A stretch of DNA of 64,000 bases from Ornithinicoccus sp045032955 (GTDB lineage Bacteria > Actinomycetota > Actinomycetes > Actinomycetales > Dermatophilaceae). The notes under the pieces were generated by a model, which was not told the origin of the DNA, searched no databases, and worked only from the letters and a program-made list of their open reading frames with translations. The translations under genes were made by a program, and so were the position numbers. Positions 57,965 through 64,000 of this stretch are shown here, piece by piece (position 1 is the stretch's first letter; each line of letters begins with the position of its first letter). Location of the stretch: positions 434,001-498,000 of the forward strand of contig NZ_JBJFZU010000002.1 of NCBI RefSeq assembly GCF_045032955.1, given 5' to 3'.

Positions 57965-58875
57965 TCGGTGGCCTCCCGGAGCCGGTTGCGTCGCCACTGC
58001 AGAGCGGTGAACGCGAGCGTGGCCAGCAGCAGCACGACGCCGATGGCGGCGGCATACCCCTGGTCGCGGATGACGAAGCCGGTGTCGTAGGCATAGGTCA
58101 CCAGCACCGTAGTGGCGTTCTGCGGTCCACCCCCGGTCATCACGAAGACGATGTCGAAGACCTGGAAGGAGTAGATGACGTTGAGCACCAGCAGGAAGAA
58201 GGACTGCGGCCGCAGCGCCGGGATCGTCACGTGCCGCAGCCGCTGGAAGCCGTTCGCACCGTCCAGGCGGGCGGCCTCGTAGAGCTCGGGGGCGACGCCC
58301 TGCAGCCCCGCCAGGTAGATCAGCATGTTGAACCCGACCCGCCACCACAGGGTCATCAGCACGATCGAGCCGAAGGCCGCCGGTCCGCTGGTCTGCCAGT
58401 CGATGCCGGGGAGCCCGAGGGCGGTGATGCTCTTGTCCAGGATGCCGCTGTTCTGGTCGAAGATCAGCACCCCCATCAGCGCGGTGGCCACGCCGGAGAT
58501 CGCCATCGGCAGGATGAGCACGGAGCGGAACACCCCGCGGGCCGGCAGCGCCGAGTTGAGCAGCACCGCCAGCCCGAGCCCGCCCAGCATGGACAGCGGG
58601 GTGACGACGGCGGTGAAGAGCAGGGTGTTGAGGGTGGCGCGCCAGAAGGTGCCGTCACCGAACAGCCTCAGGTAGTTGTCCAGACCGACCAGGACCCCGT
58701 CGCCGAAGCCGTCGGTCTCCTGCAGGCTGATCCAGAAGGCTCCTCCCAGCGGGAGGAAGACGAAGAGCCCGAGCAGCGCCAGGGTGGGCCCGGCGAAGAG
58801 GTATGCCGCGACCGTCTCCCCGCGGGGCCCCCGCCGCCGGGTCGGCCGGTCGTCGGCCGTCGCGGTGCGGCTCAC
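57961..58875 (-). CDS. sugar ABC importer permease, MalF type
   Basis: 304 aa, six transmembrane helices. N-terminal VAAYLFAGPTLALLGLFVFLPLGGAFWISL and the EAA loop ELYEAARLDGANGFQRLRHVTIPALRP near residue 205-231 are standard for CUT1 carbohydrate permeases; VFDIVFVMTGGGPQNAT near residue 245 is another conserved piece. It overlaps the binding-protein gene and the second permease gene by 4 bp each. Substrate unknown; the family takes up oligosaccharides such as maltodextrins, cellobiose or trehalose. Confidence 0.88.
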   Translation of the reverse strand: MSRTATADDRPTRRRGPRGETVAAYLFAGPTLALLGLFVFLPLGGAFWISLQETDGFGDGVLVGLDNYLRLFGDGTFWRATLNTLLFTAVVTPLSMLGGLGLAVLLNSALPARGVFRSVLILPMAISGVATALMGVLIFDQNSGILDKSITALGLPGIDWQTSGPAAFGSIVLMTLWWRVGFNMLIYLAGLQGVAPELYEAARLDGANGFQRLRHVTIPALRPQSFFLLVLNVIYSFQVFDIVFVMTGGGPQNATTVLVTYAYDTGFVIRDQGYAAAIGVVLLLATLAFTALQWRRNRLREATE

Positions 58876-60176
58876 CCGACCGCCGAGGCGATGCCCTCGT
58901 CCATCGCCCGCACGGTCTCGTCGGCGTCGCGCTCACCGACGAAGGAGGCCTCGAGCTCCTCCTGGAGCACCGCGATGATCGCGGACATGTCCGGGGAGGC
59001 GACCTGGCCGGAGTCCTCGGGGAGCACGCTGCCGGCCTGCTCGATGAAGACCGTGGACAGCTCGGGACGGACCGCGAACTCGATGCCCTCCTCGACCAGG
59101 TCGGCGCGGGTGGGCAGCAACGACGCGCCGGCGCAGAACTCGCGCATCGGGTCGGCGTTGGTGACGAAGTCGAGGAATGCCGCGGCCAGCTCGGGCTGCT
59201 CGGTCTGCGAGGTGGCGACCAGGGCGTTGCCGCCGAAGTCGCTGGCGGAGCGGACGTCCCGCGGCGGGTAGGTGGCGGCCCACTCGCCCTCGAAGGTGCT
59301 CTCGGCGTCCGGGATGAGGAAGGCGCCGGCGAAGACCATCGGCACGGTCTGGGCGAACCAGCTGTCCGCGGCGTAGGTGGAGGAGCGGATCGAGTTGGTG
59401 GGCGGCACCCAGCCCTCGCGGAAGAAGCTGGTGGTGAACTCCACCGCCTTCCGGGCGGCGTCCGAGTCGATGGCCGAGGCGCTCAGGTCCTCGGTGAGGA
59501 AGCGGCCGTCGGCCTCGAAGAGCCAGGTCAGCCACCGGGTCACGCCGTTGCCCTGCCAGTTGTAGGCGAACGGGTACTGGTCCTGCGGCAGCGACTCCCG
59601 CAGCCGGGCGGCCACGTCGGCGAACTCCTCCCAGGTCCAGGCCTCGTCGATGCTCTGCGGGACCTCGATGCCGGCGTCGGCCATCGCCGCCACGTCGTAG
59701 AGGATCGCCGTGGTGTCCGTGTGGTGCGGAACCCCGAACGGGGACCCCTCGCTCTGCACCGCGGCCCAGGCCTGCGGGGTGAACCGGTCGCCGAAGCCGT
59801 CGGGCAGGTGGCTGCCCAGGTCGAGGAGCTGACCGCGCCCGGCGTAGCTGCCGAAGGTGTAGTAGGGCACCCGGAAGATGTCCGGCGGGGTGTTGGCCTG
59901 CAGCTGGGCGTCGATGTTGGTGAACATCTGGTCGTAGGGGACGGCGTTGAGGTTGACGGTGACGCCCTCGTTGGCTGCCTCGAAGGCGGTGATCGCGGCC
60001 CGGAAACCGGCCAGCTCGGCATCGGTGCCCCAGGTGGTGAAGTCCAGGGTGCCCTCGGCGGCCGCCCCGCCGCCGCCGGACCCGCCCTGGGTGGAGAAGC
60101 CTCCGCAGCCGCTGAGGGCGACCGGGGCGGCGACCGCGCCCATCGCGGTGAGGAAGTGACGTCTGCTCAGGCTCAT
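58872..60176 (-). CDS. sugar ABC importer substrate-binding lipoprotein
   Basis: 434 aa. Twin-Arg motif SRRHFLT at residues 4-10, hydrophobic core and lipobox ALSGC at about residue 23, so it may be exported by Tat and lipidated. LDFTTWGTDAELAGFRAAITAFEAANEGVTVNL starts the SBP_bac_1 fold, which binds a sugar at the cell surface and hands it to the two permeases. ATG 60176 has GGAG 8 nt upstream (CTGGAGATCCCG). First gene of the three-gene importer operon. No regulator gene adjoins. Confidence 0.88.
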   Translation of the reverse strand: MSLSRRHFLTAMGAVAAPVALSGCGGFSTQGGSGGGGAAAEGTLDFTTWGTDAELAGFRAAITAFEAANEGVTVNLNAVPYDQMFTNIDAQLQANTPPDIFRVPYYTFGSYAGRGQLLDLGSHLPDGFGDRFTPQAWAAVQSEGSPFGVPHHTDTTAILYDVAAMADAGIEVPQSIDEAWTWEEFADVAARLRESLPQDQYPFAYNWQGNGVTRWLTWLFEADGRFLTEDLSASAIDSDAARKAVEFTTSFFREGWVPPTNSIRSSTYAADSWFAQTVPMVFAGAFLIPDAESTFEGEWAATYPPRDVRSASDFGGNALVATSQTEQPELAAAFLDFVTNADPMREFCAGASLLPTRADLVEEGIEFAVRPELSTVFIEQAGSVLPEDSGQVASPDMSAIIAVLQEELEASFVGERDADETVRAMDEGIASAVG

Positions 60177-60305
60177 CGGGATCTCCAGGGGGTGAGGGAG
60201 CACCTCAGCCCCAGGGCAGGTGCGTCGTCGTACAACTTCTGTCAAAGGTTACGACCGCCATGGTGGGTGCGCAGGTCGAACGCGGCGGCGGCCTACCCTG
60301 GTGGG

Positions 60306-60947
60306 GTGAGCGACGACAGCACCCCCCTGGTCCTGCTGCACGGTGTCGGTCAGGCGCCGATGGCCTGGGAGGACGTCGTGGTCTCCCTCTACGGCAGCCG
60401 GCCGCTGCTCACCCCCTGGGTGCCGGGACTGAAGCCGACCGAGACGCAGCTGCTGCCGCTGGAGCAGGGCGCCGCGGCGCTGGACCAGCAGCTGATGCTC
60501 GAGGGGATGCAGCAGGTGGACGTCTGCGGACTGTCCTACGGGGCCATGGTCGCGACCCGGCTGGCCGCCGACTTCCCGGAGCGGGTGCGCCGGCTGGTGC
60601 TCATCGCCGGGCAGGTGCGGCCCCCCAAGCTGGCCCTGCGGGCGCAGTCCGCGGCGCTGAAGATCGTCCCGGCCTCGCGGCTGGCGGACTCCGGGGTGTC
60701 CAAGGAACGGCTGCTGCTGGCGCTGGAGCAGGCGCGGGCCATCGACCTCAGCGACGTCCTGGCCAGGGTGCAGGTGCCGACCCTGGTGCTCGTCGGCGCC
60801 AAGGACAAGGCCAACCAGCCGGGCGCCCGCGCGCTGGCCCAGGGCATACCCTCGGCGCGGCTGCAGATCGTCGAGGGGGCCGGGCACGCGCTGAACGTGG
60901 ACGCCCCGGCGGCGCTCGTCGACCTCCTGCGCACCTTCCTCGACTGA
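60306..60947 (+). CDS. alpha/beta-fold hydrolase
   Basis: 213 aa from a GTG. VLLHGVGQAPMAWEDVV near residue 10 is the oxyanion loop, the nucleophile Ser lies in VCGLSYGAMVATRLA near residue 79, Asp in LVGAKDKANQPG near 159 and His in VEGAGHALNVDAP near 189 complete the triad. The broad Abhydrolase_1/6 family includes esterases and C-C hydrolases; no substrate can be named. Divergent from the sugar importer (130-bp gap). Array D fills the space after its stop up to the convergent patatin gene. Confidence 0.8.
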   Translation: MSDDSTPLVLLHGVGQAPMAWEDVVVSLYGSRPLLTPWVPGLKPTETQLLPLEQGAAALDQQLMLEGMQQVDVCGLSYGAMVATRLAADFPERVRRLVLIAGQVRPPKLALRAQSAALKIVPASRLADSGVSKERLLLALEQARAIDLSDVLARVQVPTLVLVGAKDKANQPGARALAQGIPSARLQIVEGAGHALNVDAPAALVDLLRTFLD

Positions 60948-60981
60948 CCCCACCCCCACTCTTCCCTCCCCTCCGCCCACC

Positions 60982-61070
60982 CCCGACCGGGCGAGCGTTC
61001 TGTTCCGACCCGGCGAGCGTTGTGTTCCGACCGGGCGAGCGTTGTGTTCCGACCGGGCGAGCGTTGTGTC
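60982..61070 (-). repeat. intergenic tandem array D (22-bp units, 4 copies)
   Basis: On the minus strand the core CGCCCGGTCGG recurs with period 22 bp (plus-strand core blocks at 60982, 61004, 61026, 61048; the second has one mismatch). Filler is AACACAACGCT, the same as in array B; copy 1 differs by one base. It starts 3-4 bp after the patatin stop in its sense direction, between convergent genes. Confidence 0.88.
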
Positions 61071-61073
61071 GCC

Positions 61074-61958
61074 TCAGCCGACCCCGAGGAACTCCCGGAT
61101 CGCGGGCATCTCCCGCCGCGCCTGCTCCAGACCGAGTTCGTGCGCGGCCCGCAACCTGCCCACGTCGCGCTCGCCGTTGCCGACCGGCATCCGCTCCGGC
61201 ACGAAGAGGTATGCCGAACCCTGCGTCTCCAGCTCCCACAGCTCCTCCCGCACCGCGTTGTACCGGGCCGGCCTCGCCGCCAACGCCTCCGGGACCGCGG
61301 GGAAGCGCCTGAAGTGGCGGCGCAGGTACCAGTCCCCACGCTGCGCGGCCTTGCGGTATGCCCGTTCCTGGGTGAGCACGACCAGAAACCGGCGGTAGCC
61401 GTCCGCCCTGGCCGCGTCCAGCGGGATGCCGGCGGAGCTGCCCAGCGCCCCGTCGACATACGTCCGCCCGTCCACCTGGACCGGCGGCATCACCACCGGC
61501 ATCGTCGAGGAGGCGCGCACCCTGACCATCAAGGAGTGCAGGTCGGGTAGGTTCTCGCGGCCCCAGTACACCTGCTCGCCGCTGAGCGCGTCGAACGCCC
61601 CGATCCGCACCTGCGCAGGGTCGGCGGCGAAGGTGCCCCAGTCGAAGGGCAGCGCCTGCCCCGGCAGCGAGGTCTCCTCGTAGATGTACCGGGCGTTGAA
61701 CAGGCCCTGGCCCCGTGCGAAGGTGCGCCAGTCGCCGAACCGCGGGTCGGCCGCGAAGTCGGTGAACGAGTGCCGCGCCCGCCACGGGTCGTGGGAGACG
61801 TAGTTGCACGTGTTGCTGGCGCCCGCCGAGATGCCGCCCACCCACGGCAGGTGCAGCCCGGCCTCGACCAGGGCGACGACCATCCCGGAGGTGTATGACG
61901 CCCGCATCCCTCCGCCCTCGAAGACGAGTGCGGTGTCGGTCGCCGCGGTGTCGCTCAC
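61074..61958 (-). CDS. patatin-like phospholipase (bacterial YjjU-type)
   Basis: 294 aa from a GTG with GGAGG about 7 nt upstream. The oxyanion motif FEGGGMRASYTSG lies near residue 14, the nucleophile elbow GISAGASNT near residue 42 (GxSxG) and the catalytic dyad Asp in VDGALGSSAGIP near residue 167. This is the patatin/RssA-YjjU group, Ser-Asp lipid acyl hydrolases. A role in membrane lipid turnover is likely but unproved. An open frame continues upstream without protein sense. Array D directly follows its stop. Confidence 0.85.
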   Translation of the reverse strand: MSDTAATDTALVFEGGGMRASYTSGMVVALVEAGLHLPWVGGISAGASNTCNYVSHDPWRARHSFTDFAADPRFGDWRTFARGQGLFNARYIYEETSLPGQALPFDWGTFAADPAQVRIGAFDALSGEQVYWGRENLPDLHSLMVRVRASSTMPVVMPPVQVDGRTYVDGALGSSAGIPLDAARADGYRRFLVVLTQERAYRKAAQRGDWYLRRHFRRFPAVPEALAARPARYNAVREELWELETQGSAYLFVPERMPVGNGERDVGRLRAAHELGLEQARREMPAIREFLGVG

Positions 61959-62087
61959 GTCGTCCTCCAGGGGTCGGGATCGTCCAGCTCCACGGTACGT
62001 GCGTGCACGCGGCGATGAGTCGTGGCGGTCCCGGTGGTCGGACCATCCATGAACGCTGCTGACAACCCCGCACCTGGGTCCTGAGAC

Positions 62088-62693
62088 ATGGGCCGGCTGA
62101 TCTACTCGGTGATCTGCTCGCTGGACGGATTCACCGCCGACACCGAGGGTCGTTTCGACTTCGCGATGCCGGACGAGGAGGTGCACCGCGACGCCAACGC
62201 CCAGATGGAGCCGGTGACGCTGCAGCTCTACGGCCGCCGCATGTACGAGCTGATGACCCCGTGGGAGAACGACCCCGGGCTCATCGCCTCCTCACCGGAG
62301 GCGACCGAGTTCGCCACCCTCTGGCAGCGCTCCGACAAGGTCGTCTTCTCCACCACCCTCCAGGAGACGTCGACCCGGCGCACCACGTTGGAGCGGTCTT
62401 TCGACCCGGTGACGGTGCGTGCGCTCGTCGACGACGCCGACGGCGAGGTCACCATCGACGGCCCCACCCTCGCCGCGCACGCGCTCCGGGCCGGGATCGT
62501 GGACGAGGTGCGTCAGGTGCTCCTCCCGGTCGTGGTCGGCGCCGGGCTGCCGGTCTTCCCCGCCGACGTGCGCCTGGACCTGGAGCTGCTGGACCAGCGA
62601 CGTTTCCGAGGTGGCGCGGTGGCTCTGCGGTATGCGGCGCGGCGGTCGTCGCCCGACCGCGACGTCGCCGCGGAGAACCCGTCCGCGAGCTAG
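62088..62693 (+). CDS. dihydrofolate reductase-fold protein (RibD C-terminal type), second copy
   Basis: 201 aa. MGRLIYSVICSLDGFTADTEGRFDFAMPDEEVH and LYGRRMYELMTPW near residue 47 are typical of the actinobacterial DHFR-like/RibD_C group; VTIDGPTLAAHALRAGIVDEV near residue 122 is the matching nucleotide region. Probably an NADPH-dependent reductase of unknown substrate. Compare the copy at 3422, which has the same blocks with low overall identity. Its TAG stop overlaps the TAG stop of the convergent GH15 gene in a shared CTAG. Confidence 0.8.
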   Translation: MGRLIYSVICSLDGFTADTEGRFDFAMPDEEVHRDANAQMEPVTLQLYGRRMYELMTPWENDPGLIASSPEATEFATLWQRSDKVVFSTTLQETSTRRTTLERSFDPVTVRALVDDADGEVTIDGPTLAAHALRAGIVDEVRQVLLPVVVGAGLPVFPADVRLDLELLDQRRFRGGAVALRYAARRSSPDRDVAAENPSAS

Positions 62694-64000
62694 CCGGTCA
62701 CCTGCGCCAGGGCGTCCGCCGCCCGGACCAGTGCCAGGTGGCTGAAGGCCTGCGGGTAGTTGCCGGCGTGCCGCTTCTTCACCGGGTCGTACTCCTCGGC
62801 GAGCAGGCCGACCTCGGAGGTGATCGAGACCAGGTTGTCCATCAGCGCGGTGGCCTCCGCGACCCGCCCCACGTGCGCGTAGTGCTCGACGAGCCAGAAC
62901 GTGCAGATGAGGAAGGGTGCCTCCTCACCGGCCAGGCCGTCGGCACCGTCGGTGAGGTAGCGGCGGACGAAGCCGTGGTCGTCGACGAGCTCGGCCTCGA
63001 TCCGGCGCACCGTGCCGACCATGGCGGGGTGGTCGTGCGCCACGAACCCGGTGTGCGGCAGCTGCAGCAGCGAGGCGTCGACCGTGCTGCCGCCGTAGGT
63101 CTGGGTGAAGGAGCTGGTCTTCTCGTCGTACCCGCGCTCCCAGATCTCGGCCTCCAGCTGGGCGCGTCGCCGCTCCCACAGCTCCACGTCGCCGGGCAGC
63201 CCGTGCTCGGCGACAGCGCGCAGCCCCTGGTCGAAGGCGGCCCACATCATCACCCGGCCGTGGGTGAAGTAGTGCGGGTCGCCGCGCATCTCCCAGATGC
63301 CGTGGTCCATGGTGTCGAAGTTGATGTCCAGGTAGCGGAGCAGCGTGCGCTGCAGCGACCAGGAGAACGAGTCACCCGGCCCGCTCAGGTCGCGCAGCTG
63401 GGCCAGTGCCAGCATCACCTCGCCGATGACGTCGGCCTGGTACTGGGTCACCGCACCGTTGCCGACCCGGACCGGGCGGGAACCGGCATACCCGGGCAGG
63501 TGGTCGAGCTCTCGCTCGGGCAGTTGTCGGTCACCGTCCACGCCGTACATGATCTGCAGGTCCTCGAAGTCCCCGGCGACCGCCCGCAGCAGCCAATCCC
63601 GCCAGGCGGTGGCACCGCCGTCCAGCCCGTGCACGAGCAGGGCCTCCAGGGTGAGCGCCGCGTCCCGCAGCCAGCAGAAGCGGTAGTCCCAGTTGCGTTC
63701 CCCGCCGAAGTCCTCGGGCAGTGACGTCGTGGGCGCCGCGACGATGCCGCCGGTCTCCCGATGGGTCAGCGAGTTGAGAACCAGCAGCGAACGTCGGACA
63801 TAGGGGGCGTAGGGGCCGTCGGTGCTGACCTGGGCGGACCAGGCACGCCAGCGGGCGATGGTCTCCTTCAGCGCCTGGTCGGGCACCACCGCGGCGGTCG
63901 GCTCCTGCCACGAGTGGCTCGAGGTGAGCACCCAGCACACCGACTCGTCGGTGCCCAGCTCGACGCTGCCGGTATGCCGGTGGTCCTCCGGCGTGGGCAG
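62690..64000 (-). CDS. glycoside hydrolase family 15 protein (partial, N-terminus outside window)
   Basis: 437 codons of an open frame that runs off the window end; the N-terminus lies beyond 64000. GH15 signatures: RRSLLVLNSLTHRETGGIVAAPTTSLPEDFGGERNWDYRFCWLRDAAL, with the catalytic-region RNWDYRFCWLRD, then YGVDGDRQLPERELDHLPGYAGSRPVRVGN and the later Glu region EEAPFLICTFWLVEHYAHVGR. Members in actinobacteria are trehalases or glucan glucosidases. About 600 residues are usual, so roughly the N-terminal 160-200 are missing here. Close to a sugar ABC importer but in a different unit. Confidence 0.88.
   Translation of the reverse strand: MPTPEDHRHTGSVELGTDESVCWVLTSSHSWQEPTAAVVPDQALKETIARWRAWSAQVSTDGPYAPYVRRSLLVLNSLTHRETGGIVAAPTTSLPEDFGGERNWDYRFCWLRDAALTLEALLVHGLDGGATAWRDWLLRAVAGDFEDLQIMYGVDGDRQLPERELDHLPGYAGSRPVRVGNGAVTQYQADVIGEVMLALAQLRDLSGPGDSFSWSLQRTLLRYLDINFDTMDHGIWEMRGDPHYFTHGRVMMWAAFDQGLRAVAEHGLPGDVELWERRRAQLEAEIWERGYDEKTSSFTQTYGGSTVDASLLQLPHTGFVAHDHPAMVGTVRRIEAELVDDHGFVRRYLTDGADGLAGEEAPFLICTFWLVEHYAHVGRVAEATALMDNLVSITSEVGLLAEEYDPVKKRHAGNYPQAFSHLALVRAADALAQVTG

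Noticed and set aside
60215..60245. TTGACA on the minus strand upstream of the sugar-binding protein as a promoter
   Set aside because: No acceptable -10 hexamer lies 16-18 bp downstream, so I do not call it.
18704..61070. Tandem arrays as CRISPR
   Set aside because: Units are 22-23 bp with no unique spacers, the filler is nearly the same in all copies of one array, and no cas gene is present.
930..63978. GGTATGCC as an FtsK-orienting polar sequence
   Set aside because: The two orientations are nearly balanced (26 to 20 by hand count), whereas such signals are strongly strand-biased.
1..64000. tRNA, rRNA or riboswitch genes
   Set aside because: No T-loop GGTTCGA-type blocks with matching acceptor stems, and no conserved riboswitch cores were found by eye in the gaps.

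Overview
The window reads as chromosomal DNA of a high-GC actinobacterium. Base composition, frequent GTG starts, 4-bp ATGA/GTGA gene overlaps, a fused cydDC, a phenylacetate cluster and actinobacterial small families (DUF6221, YrhK-like, Imm5-like) all fit. A member of Micrococcales near Intrasporangiaceae/Ornithinimicrobium/Serinicoccus is my inference. I see no rRNA, tRNA, CRISPR array, insertion sequence or phage structural gene.

Layout. 0-8 kb: a kinase-fold protein, a DUF418 membrane protein behind a large inverted repeat, a methyltransferase, DUF1801 and reductase-type small enzymes, a class A beta-lactamase lipoprotein coupled to an esterase, an orphan Imm5-type immunity gene and a phosphoesterase. 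7.9-18.7 kb: a protein with four cold-shock domains, cysM, an MFS exporter, two SDR enzymes (one divergent from a TetR regulator with two matching operators) and several eroding genes: a glyoxalase remnant, a frameshifted zinc-ribbon membrane protein, a broken deazaflavin-type oxidoreductase, a GNAT enzyme cut by a stop codon, and a mazEF-like pair with a dead toxin. This looks like an accessory segment.

18.7-31 kb: purB in one operon with a barstar-type inhibitor and a secreted RNase; a probably leaderless, doubly operator-covered two-gene unit; the cytochrome bd operon cydA-cydB-cydDC preceded by a BlaI-type repressor and an M56 metalloprotease; galE. 31-40 kb: a deaminase and a four-gene, fully overlapping ABC operon with two very large FtsX-type permeases and two ATPases. 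40-45 kb: paaK, paaI, paaH and divergent paaN. 45-64 kb: Nudix, deoD, a kinase-fold protein, a GSDH-type lipoprotein, a glycosyltransferase, a UvrA-like ATPase, MscS and DUF2254 membrane proteins, an enoyl-CoA hydratase, OsmC, a sugar ABC importer without its ATPase, an alpha/beta hydrolase, a patatin, a reductase and the start-truncated end of a GH15 hydrolase.

Two signals run across the genes. First, six intergenic arrays of 22-23-bp tandem repeats sit directly at gene 3' ends; all share an 11-bp core (CGCCCGGTCGG) but each array has its own filler. Second, the octamer GGTATGCC/GGCATACC occurs about 46 times by hand count against roughly two expected from composition, yet is absent from 7.7 to 19.6 kb, the same stretch that holds the decayed genes. 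Other highlights are a 60-bp perfect palindrome, a 48-nt hairpin at the CydD-CydC fusion joint, and the promoter at 21.2 kb whose predicted start of transcription is the A of the start codon.
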